This document shows, piece after piece, positions 1 to 11,628 of a stretch of 64,000 nt of DNA (the stretch's first letter is position 1; each line of letters opens with the position of its first letter). The translations under genes and the position numbers were made by a program. The notes under the pieces are model-generated. The model did not search any database. It worked only from the letters and a program-made list of their open reading frames with translations, and had not been told where the DNA came from. The stretch comes from Marasmitruncus massiliensis (GTDB taxonomy: Bacteria > Bacillota > Clostridia > Oscillospirales > Ruminococcaceae): the NCBI RefSeq assembly GCF_900186535.1, contig NZ_FYDE01000003.1:495258-559257 (forward strand). The letters are read 5' to 3'.

Positions 1-1692
1 GAGCGCGCGCAGTGCTCCGTCCAGAAGAGCCAGATTGAGCTGCGCATATTCGTGCGGAAACAGCACGGCATCGTGCCACCCGAGGCGGGTAAACCTGTCC
101 TCACAGAATTTAAAGGCCGAAAGAAGCCCCGCATACAGCGTGCGGCTTTTTGCATACAGCGCATCCGCTGCGGAACGGTCGCCGCTGTCCAGCGCATTGG
201 CATAATGATGGTTCAGCGTGCATACCTGCTGATAGAGCAGCTCTGCCGCCGTCAGCGCCCGGTTGACGGAAAGGATCAGCCCGCTGGCATTGGCGCCGCA
301 CTGTGTCATCCGTTCGATATCGATCCTGTCCTTGAGCGCTTCCAGACGCGGGACAAAATCCAGCGGGGGAACCGCACAGCGGTCATAAGCCAGAAGCAGG
401 GTACCGTAAAGCGCGTGGTGGAACCGGTAGATGCTTTCGTCATAGGCATCGTCATTGTCAAACTGGGTGTGATAGTGGGTCTCCATGTAGCTGCCTTCCG
501 CGAAATCATTCACCATTGAGGGGACACCGGCAATCGCCATCGAAAAATCGTCCGACCAGGTCATAACAGGTGAAACGATCGAAAGCCCGTCGGGATAGAG
601 GTGGGTGATATCGGGAACTTTGGAGACAAAGGCGTTTAGAAAAGTGGAATATTCATAAACACAGCGGATGACATCCTGTGTGTCATGCGCGTAGGCGGGC
701 AGTTCAAAGTTGATGTTCGCCGCGACCTTGCCGGCCCATTCGGGATGGACGCGGAAAATCTCATTGTAAGCGCCGGTGGACCAGTCATATTTGGAATTGG
801 AAACTCCCCATTCCTCCGCGGCCATTGCGCAGAAAACCAGCGTTTTTTCCGGTCGGTAACCGCTTGCGAGAATCGAGCGTGCAATGCTCAGCATCAGCGC
901 AACCGCGGCGTTGTCGTCCTGAAAGCCGGAGAAATAGGAATCATAGTGCGCGGACACCAGCAACATGGAATCCGGGTCGCGCCCGGGAATTTTCCCGACG
1001 ATGTTGTAGGAGGTGCCGTCGAAACCGACGGTGGAGCTGGCGTCGAAGAGGACGGCGGCTTCTCCGCCGCAGGATGCGATGTAGTTCCGGAGCAGGTGCG
1101 CGTCCGCCTGCGAAAGGGAAAAAGCGGGAGCGTCGGCAGGCCCCGCAATGTTCTGCGCATTGAGCGCGGTGGAGTCCACTTCGCCGTATCCGTTGTTCTG
1201 TACGGCGATCACAGCGGCGGCTCCGTGCAGGTGTGCCTGATAGACCGGATAGCTGATCCACCAGTCATCGCGCTGGTTGATGTCGATCAGAACCAGTTTT
1301 CCCTCAACGTTCAGGCCCGACAGTTCCTCCGCGGTGCCTTTTCCGGCAGAAACGATTGCAAATTTCTTCGCCCCGCCAGTATGAAAATTCGTCTGGTAGC
1401 CGCCCAGTTCAAACCGCCGGACAGTGCCGCCGGTATCTTTGAAGGAAAGACGGGCATGATCGAATTCCCAGGTATCCAGGGTAAACGCGTCCTTGCAGAC
1501 GTCCGTCAGGCCGATGCGCTTCATCTCGTGGAACAGGAGTTCCCCGGTTTCGAATTCCGCCCGGGAACCCGCCGTTCGGTATCCGAGCACCGAATTGGAT
1601 TTAAACTGTTCCATCTGCTTGGCAAACCGGTAGGAATAGTTCACATCCAAAAATGCAAGATAAGCCTTCTGCGCGTCCGCTAAAATCAACAT
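1..1692 (-). CDS. M28-family metallopeptidase with PA-type insert (partial, C-terminus outside window)
   Basis: The frame is open from the ATG at 1692 to base 1 (564 codons), so the C-terminus lies beyond the left edge. Zinc-peptidase residues of family M28 are visible: SAHYDSY with His249 and Asp251, QDDN with Asp259/260, the catalytic Glu pair AAEEWG at 293-294, and THYHT at 405-409. Residues of about 90-200 (LSGLNVEGKLVLID, HLHGAAAVI, then a long non-catalytic stretch) fit the protease-associated domain often placed before the M28 core. There is no signal peptide, which suggests a cytoplasmic aminopeptidase acting on peptides. AAAAGGGTG lies 6 bases before the ATG. It follows tatD by 87 bases on the same strand. 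The family is clear, the substrate is not. Confidence 0.85.
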   Translation of the reverse strand, partial: MLILADAQKAYLAFLDVNYSYRFAKQMEQFKSNSVLGYRTAGSRAEFETGELLFHEMKRIGLTDVCKDAFTLDTWEFDHARLSFKDTGGTVRRFELGGYQTNFHTGGAKKFAIVSAGKGTAEELSGLNVEGKLVLIDINQRDDWWISYPVYQAHLHGAAAVIAVQNNGYGEVDSTALNAQNIAGPADAPAFSLSQADAHLLRNYIASCGGEAAVLFDASSTVGFDGTSYNIVGKIPGRDPDSMLLVSAHYDSYFSGFQDDNAAVALMLSIARSILASGYRPEKTLVFCAMAAEEWGVSNSKYDWSTGAYNEIFRVHPEWAGKVAANINFELPAYAHDTQDVIRCVYEYSTFLNAFVSKVPDITHLYPDGLSIVSPVMTWSDDFSMAIAGVPSMVNDFAEGSYMETHYHTQFDNDDAYDESIYRFHHALYGTLLLAYDRCAVPPLDFVPRLEALKDRIDIERMTQCGANASGLILSVNRALTAAELLYQQVCTLNHHYANALDSGDRSAADALYAKSRTLYAGLLSAFKFCEDRFTRLGWHDAVLFPHEYAQLNLALLDGALRAL

Positions 1693-1779
1693 TTCATTCA
1701 CCCTTTTCTAAAAAATCCCGTTCATTCAATCGCCCCGCGATTGCTATCGCCTACTTCTTTTCGTATTTTTTATCGATTT

Positions 1780-2550
1780 TTACTCCGCGATCTGATAAAC
1801 CTCATACGCGTTTTTGCATGTCCGGTCCAACAGCTGCTGTGGGTCGACCCCATGCAGCTCCGCCAGCTTTTGGGCGGTATAAGCGATCAGAGAAGAATCG
1901 CATCTGGTTCCGCGCAGCGGCTCCGGCGTCATATAGGGGCAGTCGGTTTCCACCAGCAGCCGCTCCAGCGGCACAGCGGCGGCCGCCTCCAGCGTTTTGC
2001 GCGCGTTCTTAAAGGTAACGGCGCCGCCGAAGGCGATATACATGCCGAGCTTCAAAATCTCCTTCGCCATTTCCGCGCTGCCGGAATAGCAGTGCAGGAT
2101 TCCGCGCGGGCGGTATTTTTGGAGCAGCTCCATCGTATCCGCGTGAGCTTCGCGGTCATGGACAATGATCGGAAGATCAAGCTCCAGCGCCAGCTGAATC
2201 TGCCGCTCGAAGACCAGCTTCTGGGTTTCGCGCGGCGAGAAATCATAGTGATAATCCAGCCCGATTTCCCCGATCGCCACCACTTTCGGCAGTTTGGTGT
2301 AGCCCGCCAGCAGTTCTGTGTCCGATTCGGAAAACTCATCGGCGCTGTGCGGATGAATCCCGACTGAGGCATAAATGAAGTCGTAGGAGCGGGAAAGTTC
2401 AATGCTGGTCAGGCAGCTTTTCTTGTCGCAGGCGGCGTTCAGCACCGCATGAACCCCTTTGGACGGCAAGGAAGCCAGCACCGCTTCGCGGTCGCCGTCA
2501 AACCGCTCGTCGTCATAGTGGGCATGGGTATCGAAAATGTGATGCAGCAA
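1780..2550 (-). CDS. tatD: TatD-family metal-dependent hydrolase (deoxyribonuclease)
   Basis: A 256-residue TIM-barrel hydrolase of the TatD/YabD family, the usual length. Metal-ligand motifs occur in order: DTHAHYD (7-13), GEIGLDYH (about 94-101), IIVHDR, LHCYSG and VETDCPYMTPEP. Characterised family members are 3'-5' DNases or RNases acting in DNA repair or RNA turnover; the substrate here is inferred. The start is a TTG at 2550 with GGAGG 8 bases upstream, and no ATG competes. In Firmicutes tatD usually follows metG, as it does here (93-base gap), although a terminator hairpin sits between them, so the two may be only partly co-transcribed. Confidence 0.93.
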   Translation of the reverse strand: MLHHIFDTHAHYDDERFDGDREAVLASLPSKGVHAVLNAACDKKSCLTSIELSRSYDFIYASVGIHPHSADEFSESDTELLAGYTKLPKVVAIGEIGLDYHYDFSPRETQKLVFERQIQLALELDLPIIVHDREAHADTMELLQKYRPRGILHCYSGSAEMAKEILKLGMYIAFGGAVTFKNARKTLEAAAAVPLERLLVETDCPYMTPEPLRGTRCDSSLIAYTAQKLAELHGVDPQQLLDRTCKNAYEVYQIAE

Positions 2551-2599
2551 GGGGAAACCCTCCTTTCAAACCCGCCGAAAGCGGGGAACCAATCAGAAT

Positions 2600-2626
2600 A
2601 AAAAAGGCGGGAGCTTCGCCCCCGCC
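2600..2626 (-). terminator. Intrinsic terminator between metG and tatD
   Basis: Read on the minus strand, a GGCGGG/CCCGCC stem with a 9-base loop is followed by a run of six T. It lies just after the metG stop and before the tatD ribosome site, so it probably limits read-through into tatD. Confidence 0.7.
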
Positions 2627-2643
2627 CAGATATTCGAATACTT

Positions 2644-4602
2644 TCAGCGGACGGTTGAACCGCAGGGGACGCTGTCGTCCACAAAAATAACTTTCACGTC
2701 ATTTTCCCCGGCGTCGGCAGCCAGAATCATCCCGTTGCTCTCCACTCCGCGCAATTTGGCGGGCTTGAGGTTGGCGACCACAATGATTTTTTTGCCGACC
2801 AAAGCGTCCGGCTCATACCACGGATGGATTCCGGATACCACCTGGCGTCCGGCTTTTGTACCGTCGTCAAGCTGGAGCTTCAGCAGTTTATCGGCTTTGG
2901 GCACCGGCTCGCAGGCAACCACCTTTGCGACGCGCAGATGCACCTTGGCAAAGTCGTCGATGGTGATGAGAGAGGCAACTCCCTGCACGGCGGCGGGCTG
3001 AGCCTCTTTTTCCTCCTCTTTTGGGGCCTGTTTGGAGGCTTCCAGATCGGCAAGCTCTTTGGCGACATCAATGCGCGGGAACAGGCTGTCGCCTTTGTGA
3101 ATCACGGCATTCTGCGGCAGCAGGCCGAAAGTGCCTGCGGATTCATAGGTGGTAATGGCGTCATCGGCGCCGATCTGCTCAAAGATCTTTCTCACGGTTT
3201 CCGGCATAAACGGTGTCAGCAGGATTCCGCAGATGCGCACGCATTCCAGCAGGTTATACAGTACGGATGCGAGCCTGGGATTATTAGCCTCGTCCTTCGC
3301 AAGAACCCACGGTGCGGTCTCGTCAATATATTTGTTGGTGCGGGAAATCAGCTTGAATACTTCAATCAGGCCGTTCTGAAAAGCATAGTTTTCCATCTGA
3401 GTCTCGTACTTTTCCAGCAGACTGCGGGCAATCGAGAGGACTTCTTCATCCAGAGGCTCGCCTTTGCGTTCGGAAGGAAGCGTGCCGCCGAAGTATTTGT
3501 CAACCATGGCGACGGAGCGGGAAACCAGATTGCCCAAGTCGTTTGCAAGGTCGGCGTTGATGCGGTTGATCAGTCCTTCATTGGAGAACAGCCCGTCCGA
3601 ACCGAACGGGAATTCCCTGAGCAGGAAATAGCGGATGGCATCCACACCGTAACGCTGAATCAGCACGACCGGATCGACGACGTTGCCCTTGGATTTGGAC
3701 ATCTTGCCGCCTTCCAGCAGCAGCCAGCCGTGGCCGTAGACCTTCTGCGGGAGGGGCAGATCGAGCGCCATCAGCATGGCGGGCCAGATAATCGTGTGGA
3801 AACGCATGATCTCCTTGCCGACAAAGTGCACGTCGGCAGGCCAGTATTTTTCAAAGTCATGATATTTTTCGTTGCCGTAGCCAAGGGCGGTGATATAGTT
3901 GCTCAGGGCGTCCACCCAGACATACACCACATGCTTGGTATCAAAGGTAACGGGAATTCCCCATGTGAACGAGGTGCGGGAGACGCACAGGTCCTCCAGG
4001 CCCGGTTTGATGAAGTTGTTCACCATCTCGTTCAGGCGGCTTTGGGGCTCCATAAAGCGCGGATGCTTTTCGTAGTACTGCACAAGGCGGTCCGAAAACG
4101 CGGAGAGCTTGAAGAAATAGGCTTCCTCCTCGGCATCGATGACATCGCGCCCGCAGTCGGGGCATTTGCCGTCTTTCAGCTGGCTTTCCGTCCAGAAGGA
4201 TTCACACGGCGTACAATATTTGCCCTTATAGGAGCCTTTATAAATATATCCCTTGTCGTAGAGGGTTTTAAAAATTTTCTGAACCGATTCCACATGATAA
4301 TCGTCGGTGGTGCGGATGAAGCGGTCGTTGGAGATGTTCAGCATCTTCCAGAGCTGCTGGATGCCCGCGACCACGTTGTCGACGTACTGCTTCGGCGTAA
4401 CCCCGGCGGCCTGCGCTTTCAGCTCAATTTTCTGGCCATGCTCGTCCGTTCCGGTCAGGAACATCACATCAAACCCCTGCATTCGCTTATAACGCGCCAT
4501 GACATCTGTCGCAACGGTGCAGTAGCTGTGCCCGATGTGCAGCTTGTCCGACGGATAGTAGATCGGCGTCGTGATATAAAATGTTTTTCCAGTTCCATTC
4601 AT
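2644..4602 (-). CDS. metG: Methionyl-tRNA synthetase
   Basis: Class I aminoacyl-tRNA synthetase that charges tRNA-Met with methionine, in the cytoplasm. Of 652 residues, the Rossmann core carries HIGH (His22-His25) and the KMSKS loop at 300-304. The connective peptide holds one CxxC...CxxC zinc knuckle (CTPC ... CPDC, about 126-148). The C-terminal 100 residues (DFAKVHLRVAKVVACEPVPKADKLL onward) are the EMAP/Trbp111 tRNA-binding domain that promotes dimerisation. A linker rich in Lys, Glu and Ala precedes that domain. The start ATG has GAGGAGG 9 bases upstream. I see no T-box leader in the short upstream gap. Confidence 0.98.
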   Translation of the reverse strand: MNGTGKTFYITTPIYYPSDKLHIGHSYCTVATDVMARYKRMQGFDVMFLTGTDEHGQKIELKAQAAGVTPKQYVDNVVAGIQQLWKMLNISNDRFIRTTDDYHVESVQKIFKTLYDKGYIYKGSYKGKYCTPCESFWTESQLKDGKCPDCGRDVIDAEEEAYFFKLSAFSDRLVQYYEKHPRFMEPQSRLNEMVNNFIKPGLEDLCVSRTSFTWGIPVTFDTKHVVYVWVDALSNYITALGYGNEKYHDFEKYWPADVHFVGKEIMRFHTIIWPAMLMALDLPLPQKVYGHGWLLLEGGKMSKSKGNVVDPVVLIQRYGVDAIRYFLLREFPFGSDGLFSNEGLINRINADLANDLGNLVSRSVAMVDKYFGGTLPSERKGEPLDEEVLSIARSLLEKYETQMENYAFQNGLIEVFKLISRTNKYIDETAPWVLAKDEANNPRLASVLYNLLECVRICGILLTPFMPETVRKIFEQIGADDAITTYESAGTFGLLPQNAVIHKGDSLFPRIDVAKELADLEASKQAPKEEEKEAQPAAVQGVASLITIDDFAKVHLRVAKVVACEPVPKADKLLKLQLDDGTKAGRQVVSGIHPWYEPDALVGKKIIVVANLKPAKLRGVESNGMILAADAGENDVKVIFVDDSVPCGSTVR

Positions 4603-4651
4603 AATGGAAAGCCTCCTCGCAGTGAGTTTGATATCCTACACATAGATATAT

Positions 4652-4657
4652 AGTATA
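4652..4657 (-). promoter_or_regulatory. metG: Probable metG -10 element (extended)
   Basis: On the minus strand TGCTATACT gives an extended -10, about 50 bases before the metG start. The -35 region is weak (CTGTTC at 18 bases). The call rests on the extended -10 alone. Confidence 0.4.
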
Positions 4658-4721
4658 GCACAAAATACGGAAAATGAACAGAATTTTCATAAAAAATGGC
4701 AAACGCATCCGCTTTTCCGCG

Positions 4722-4775
4722 GGAAAAAAGAAACTGCGGAGGATTTGATTGCTTTTTGCAACCAATCCTCCGCAG
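4722..4775 (-). terminator. Intrinsic terminator of pyrG
   Basis: A 12-bp perfect stem (CTGCGGAGGATT and its complement, 4734-4745 with 4764-4775) lies 9 bases after the pyrG stop. On the minus strand it is followed by TTTCTTTTTT. It separates pyrG from metG. Confidence 0.9.
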
Positions 4776-4784
4776 CAGATGCCG

Positions 4785-6840
<2,056 letters not shown>

Positions 6841-7995
6841 TTACAGAGGGCATCGGATACTATCAGCCAGATAAATCCACGGTATGGAAAATCTGTCTTC
6901 CAGATAATCAACTGCACTGCTGTTCACGGCAAGCGGGGCGGAGCTGTCGTCTGTGACAGGCAGAGTGAATACAACGGTGGTTCCCTCGTTTTCAACGGAG
7001 GTCAGGGCGATCGTGCCTCCAAGCGCGCAAACTGCCTGCTTTGCGAGGGGAAGCCCGAGCCCGTTGCCCACGAAAGGCCCCCCGTCTTTACTGTAGGAGA
7101 AATAGGGTTCAAAAATATGGGGCTGGACATGGGACGGAATTCCTGTCCCGCGATCGGAAATGGCGATGCTCACCGAATTGTCCATCTGGCGCACCCGGAT
7201 ATCGATGCTGTTATTTTCCCGCGTAAAACGGCAGGAATTGGACAGTACGCACATAATGGCGCACACCAGCTTGGATTGATCACAGCTTATAATCAGGACG
7301 CCTTCCGGAACCTCATAAAAAAGCTGAATGCCGCTGCGGGCGGTCATCTCTGTACAGACTTCAAACAGGCTTCGGAGAAAACTGAACAAATCCATCCGGA
7401 TCGGACGCACCGGTGAAAGACCGCCCGCCAGCCGGGTATATGTGGTCAGCAGTTCGCAGTTTCGTAAGACTTTGTAACAATTCTGATTAATCGTTTCCAA
7501 ATGTGCCAATAACTTTGAAAGATCCCTTCCGGCGCTGTTTTGCCTGAACTCCTGAACCAATATGGAAAGGGTGGAAAAAATAGTTGAGATCGGTGTGCGG
7601 TACTGGCTATTCAGTGCGGAAAGGATGCGGGAAACCCCTTCGGGCTGCATGCCGGTTCCCTGTGGGGCGGAGCTTGGGAGCTGCATCAGATACAGTTCGG
7701 AATCCTCAGAAAGCAAAGCACAGATCGAAATAGGGGGATTGCCAAAAGGCTCTATGCTGTTTGAACTTGTGTAAACCCCTTTTATCTCAATTTCTTCTTT
7801 GATCCGGGAAAAATCACATCCGGATAGAAGCGTTCGGGCGCCGTCCGGGAGCGAAAGTCCGGGAAAACTGAGTTTTGCCGAGTCGCTGCACCAGATAATA
7901 TTAAAGTCATCATCCAGGATGGCAGCTGGAAACCCTGCTTTTGAATACATGGCAATTAGACGGTCTAAAAAACCGTCATTCTTCTGAAAATACAT
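6841..7995 (-). CDS. Histidine-kinase-like ATPase protein lacking the H-box histidine
   Basis: A soluble 384-residue protein. Residues of about 8-110 look like a divergent PAS-type sensor (GFPAAILDDDFNIIWCSDSA). Residues of about 118-200 look like a dimerisation helix pair. The C-terminal 150 residues are a HATPase_c domain with N box (LSNSCRFT), G1 (DRGTGI) and G2 (GNGLGLPLAK). The H box reads SQYRTPI at 130-136, so Ser130 stands where the phospho-accepting His of HELRTPL is expected. ATP binding looks intact, autophosphorylation on His does not. The start at 7995 has AAAGGA 6 bases upstream; a frame extension upstream lacks a site. There is no partner response regulator beside it. It may be a pseudokinase or act by protein interaction. 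Confidence 0.8.
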   Translation of the reverse strand: MYFQKNDGFLDRLIAMYSKAGFPAAILDDDFNIIWCSDSAKLSFPGLSLPDGARTLLSGCDFSRIKEEIEIKGVYTSSNSIEPFGNPPISICALLSEDSELYLMQLPSSAPQGTGMQPEGVSRILSALNSQYRTPISTIFSTLSILVQEFRQNSAGRDLSKLLAHLETINQNCYKVLRNCELLTTYTRLAGGLSPVRPIRMDLFSFLRSLFEVCTEMTARSGIQLFYEVPEGVLIISCDQSKLVCAIMCVLSNSCRFTRENNSIDIRVRQMDNSVSIAISDRGTGIPSHVQPHIFEPYFSYSKDGGPFVGNGLGLPLAKQAVCALGGTIALTSVENEGTTVVFTLPVTDDSSAPLAVNSSAVDYLEDRFSIPWIYLADSIRCPL

Positions 7996-8073
7996 GGACA
8001 GTCCTTTCGGAAACGTTATAGCTTTATTTTTTCGATGGCAATTGTAAATATGCACACTTGAAAAGGCAAAGTG

Positions 8074-8080
8074 TTCGACA
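8074..8080 (-). promoter_or_regulatory. Perfect Spo0A-box core (TGTCGAA)
   Basis: The minus-strand 7-mer TGTCGAA equals the 0A-box consensus. It lies about 17 bases downstream of the -10 of the kinase-like gene, a position that in known cases gives repression. One 7-mer is weak evidence alone; the position is what makes it worth noting. Confidence 0.45.
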
Positions 8081-8096
8081 CAAAAATACTGATTTT

Positions 8097-8125
8097 ATTA
8101 TAATCGATCAATTAGGCGTTTTCAA
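8097..8125 (-). promoter_or_regulatory. Sigma-A promoter of the kinase-like gene
   Basis: On the minus strand TTGAAA, a 17-base spacer and TATAAT, about 100 bases before the start codon. It is back-to-back with the gap promoter. Confidence 0.75.
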
Positions 8126-8195
8126 TAAAAAGCAGAGTATTACAGGAAGAAGATTGAAGAAAACAAAAAAAATTGTTTATTAAATCACAAAGAAC

Positions 8196-8224
8196 TTGTA
8201 GTTTCATTGGAAATGATATAAAAT
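8196..8224 (+). promoter_or_regulatory. gap: Sigma-A promoter of gap
   Basis: TTGTAG, 17 bases, TAAAAT, ending 32 bases before the gap start codon. An AT-rich stretch lies upstream. Confidence 0.65.
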
Positions 8225-8226
8225 AA

Positions 8227-9270
<1,044 letters not shown>

Positions 9271-9286
9271 GACTCAGTATGTTTGA

Positions 9287-9321
9287 TAAAAAAGCAGAGG
9301 GTGAATCCCTCTGCTTTTTTA
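9287..9321 (+). terminator. Intrinsic terminator of gap
   Basis: AAAAGCAGAGGG stem with its complement around a short loop, followed by six T. It starts about 17 bases after the gap stop. Confidence 0.93.
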
Positions 9322-9538
9322 TATCCTGTTTTTGCCGCAGACGGAAATTTTGAAAAAACGACAATAGAGCAGCTGTATAATAACTGTTTGTGGGGATCGA
9401 GCCGCCTGATAAACGCGTCATTCCCCAGATTCAAATTGCATTGGCGAAAAGTATAGGATTGTGAAAAATATATAGGTAAATCAACCAAATCGGAGGGACT
9501 TTTACCTGAATATTTACTGGAATATTCACAATAAATAC

Positions 9539-9567
9539 TTGAATTAAGCTCATAAAACTGCTAATAT
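9539..9567 (+). promoter_or_regulatory. Sigma-A promoter of the glycogen operon
   Basis: TTGAAT, exactly 17 bases, TAATAT, 21 bases before the glgB start. The 220 bases between the gap terminator and this promoter contain no other recognisable feature. Confidence 0.8.
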
Positions 9568-9588
9568 ATAGAAAAGGGAGGTGAAACA

Positions 9589-11592
9589 ATGGCTAAGACA
9601 AATGAGAACTTACCATTGTATCTGTTTCATCAGGGTACAAATTACAAGGCGTATGAGTTTTTTGGCGCGCATCCCTATCGGAGTGCGGAAGAACGGGGTT
9701 TCATTTTCCGCACCTGGGCGCCGAATGCGGAGTCGGTATCGGTGGTGGGAGACTTTAACGGCTGGCAAAAGGAAAGCAATCCCATGCGTCTGGTACAGGA
9801 TCACCGTTCGGGAGTTTGGGAATGCTCCGTGCCGGGTCTCAAACAGTTCGACAATTACAAGTTCTGCATTTCCACACAGGACGGCCGCTCCTTAATGAAG
9901 GCTGATCCGTATGCCTTCCATGCGCAGACCAACCCGGAAACGGCATCCAAGCTTTATGACATTGAAGGATATGACTGGAATGATCAGGCGTGGATGGAAA
10001 AGCGCAAGGAGCTCAACCCTTACCGCAGCCCGATGAACATCTATGAGGTGCACCTCGGATCATGGCGCAGATATCCGGACGGAAATGTGTTCGACTATCG
10101 GAAAGCCGCGGATGAGCTGGTAGCCTACCTCACCGATATGGGCTATAATTATCTGGAACTGATGCCGCTGATGGAGCATCCCTACGACGGCTCCTGGGGT
10201 TATCAGGTGACCGGTTATTTTGCCCCCACCTCCCGTTACGGAACTCCGCACGATTTTATGTATCTGGTGGAAAAATGCCATGAGGCAGGCATCGGCGTGA
10301 TTATGGACTGGGTCCCCGCCCATTTCCCAAAGGATGCCCACGGGCTTTATGAGTTTGACGGGCAGCCGCTTTATGAATATCAGGACGTACATAAACGGGA
10401 GCACGCGCACTGGGGAACCCGCATCTTTGATTTCGGGCGCAATGAAGTGGTCTGTTTTCTGGTATCCAATGCGATGTTCTGGGTGGAAAAGTACCATATC
10501 GACGGGCTTCGTGTCGACGCGGTCGCCTCTATGCTTTACCTTGACTACGGCCGTGAGGACTGGGAGTGGCTGCCCAACCTGAACGGCGGGCGGGAGAATC
10601 TCGAAGCTACCGCCTTTTTGCAGAAACTGAATACCGCGGTGCTGACTGAACACCCAAGCGCGCTGATGATTGCGGAGGAATCGACCTCGTGGCCGCTGGT
10701 AACAAAACCGGCTTATGTCGGGGGGCTGGGATTCAATTTTAAATGGAATATGGGCTGGATGAACGATATGCTGGCCTATCATTCGCTGGATCCGATTTTC
10801 CGCAGCTATAACCACGATAAACTCACCTTCAGCCTGTTTTATGCGTTCAGTGAAAACTTTATCCTGCCCATCTCCCATGATGAAGTGGTGCACGGAAAAT
10901 GCTCCCTGATCAATAAAATGCCGGGCGACTACGCGATGAAATTTGCGGGGGCACGCGCTTTTCTGGCCTATATGATGACCCACCCGGGCAAAAAGCTCCT
11001 GTTTATGGGCTGTGAGTTCGCGCAGTTTATCGAGTGGAATTATAAACAACAGCTTGACTGGTGCCTGCTGGATTATGAGGCGCACCGCCAGATGCGTGAT
11101 TTTGCCAGGGAACTCAACCATTTTTACCTCAAGACCCCCTGCCTGTGGCAGGTGGAGGATTCGTGGGATGGTTTCAACTGGATTGCCCATGACGACCATG
11201 CCCAAAATATCATTGCTTTCCGCCGCGTTGATGAAACCGGGCAGGATCTGGTCATTGTCTGTAATTTCGCGCCGGTTACCCGCGAAAATTACCGTGTGGG
11301 GATACCGGACGCGACCTCCTATGACGAGATTTTCAACACGGATGATGTCCGGTTCGGCGGGTCGGGCGTAATCAACAAGGGTGCGATCCGGGTGAAAAAT
11401 GTCTCTGACCATGGGTTCAAACAGTCCATTTTGCTTACGGTTCCGCCTCTCGCGGTTGTATTTCTGAAAGGCAGGCCTAAAAAAGCGCACAGAACGCAAA
11501 AACATCAAGCGGACGAAGATGCCGCCGCAAAGAAAAGTACCGACGCCGCAGCCGGAAAAAGGGCGGGCCGTCGCAAGACGAAAGACAAATGA
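9589..11592 (+). CDS. glgB: 1,4-alpha-glucan branching enzyme
   Basis: Forms alpha-1,6 branches in glycogen. The 667 residues begin with a CBM48 domain (FIFRTWAPNAESVSVVGDFNGW, about 38-60), followed by a GH13 (beta/alpha)8 barrel and a C-terminal beta domain. The catalytic residues can be placed: nucleophile Asp310 in GLRVDAV, acid/base Glu363 in IAEES, and transition-state Asp431 in SHDEVVHG. The last 40 residues are a Lys/Arg/Ala-rich tail that is not part of the fold. AAAGGGAGG precedes the ATG. It is first in the operon glgB-glgC-glgD-glgA, 36 bases before glgC. Confidence 0.97.
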   Translation: MAKTNENLPLYLFHQGTNYKAYEFFGAHPYRSAEERGFIFRTWAPNAESVSVVGDFNGWQKESNPMRLVQDHRSGVWECSVPGLKQFDNYKFCISTQDGRSLMKADPYAFHAQTNPETASKLYDIEGYDWNDQAWMEKRKELNPYRSPMNIYEVHLGSWRRYPDGNVFDYRKAADELVAYLTDMGYNYLELMPLMEHPYDGSWGYQVTGYFAPTSRYGTPHDFMYLVEKCHEAGIGVIMDWVPAHFPKDAHGLYEFDGQPLYEYQDVHKREHAHWGTRIFDFGRNEVVCFLVSNAMFWVEKYHIDGLRVDAVASMLYLDYGREDWEWLPNLNGGRENLEATAFLQKLNTAVLTEHPSALMIAEESTSWPLVTKPAYVGGLGFNFKWNMGWMNDMLAYHSLDPIFRSYNHDKLTFSLFYAFSENFILPISHDEVVHGKCSLINKMPGDYAMKFAGARAFLAYMMTHPGKKLLFMGCEFAQFIEWNYKQQLDWCLLDYEAHRQMRDFARELNHFYLKTPCLWQVEDSWDGFNWIAHDDHAQNIIAFRRVDETGQDLVIVCNFAPVTRENYRVGIPDATSYDEIFNTDDVRFGGSGVINKGAIRVKNVSDHGFKQSILLTVPPLAVVFLKGRPKKAHRTQKHQADEDAAAKKSTDAAAGKRAGRRKTKDK

Positions 11593-11628
11593 ACAAGGGA
11601 TTCTATCATCAATAAAGGGGGAAGATAC

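Noticed and set aside
1729..1745. CAATCGC-GGG-GCGATTG hairpin between tatD and the peptidase gene as a terminator
   Set aside because: The following T run is 12 bases away, so it does not fit an intrinsic terminator well.
2824..4653. Very long open frame (about 600 codons) on the plus strand opposite metG
   Set aside because: It is antisense to metG, has no ribosome site and no recognisable domain. Its openness follows from metG codon use. The same holds for long antisense frames opposite pyrG (4749-6467), glgB (10060-11508), glgA (14390-15400) and carB (56294-57346).
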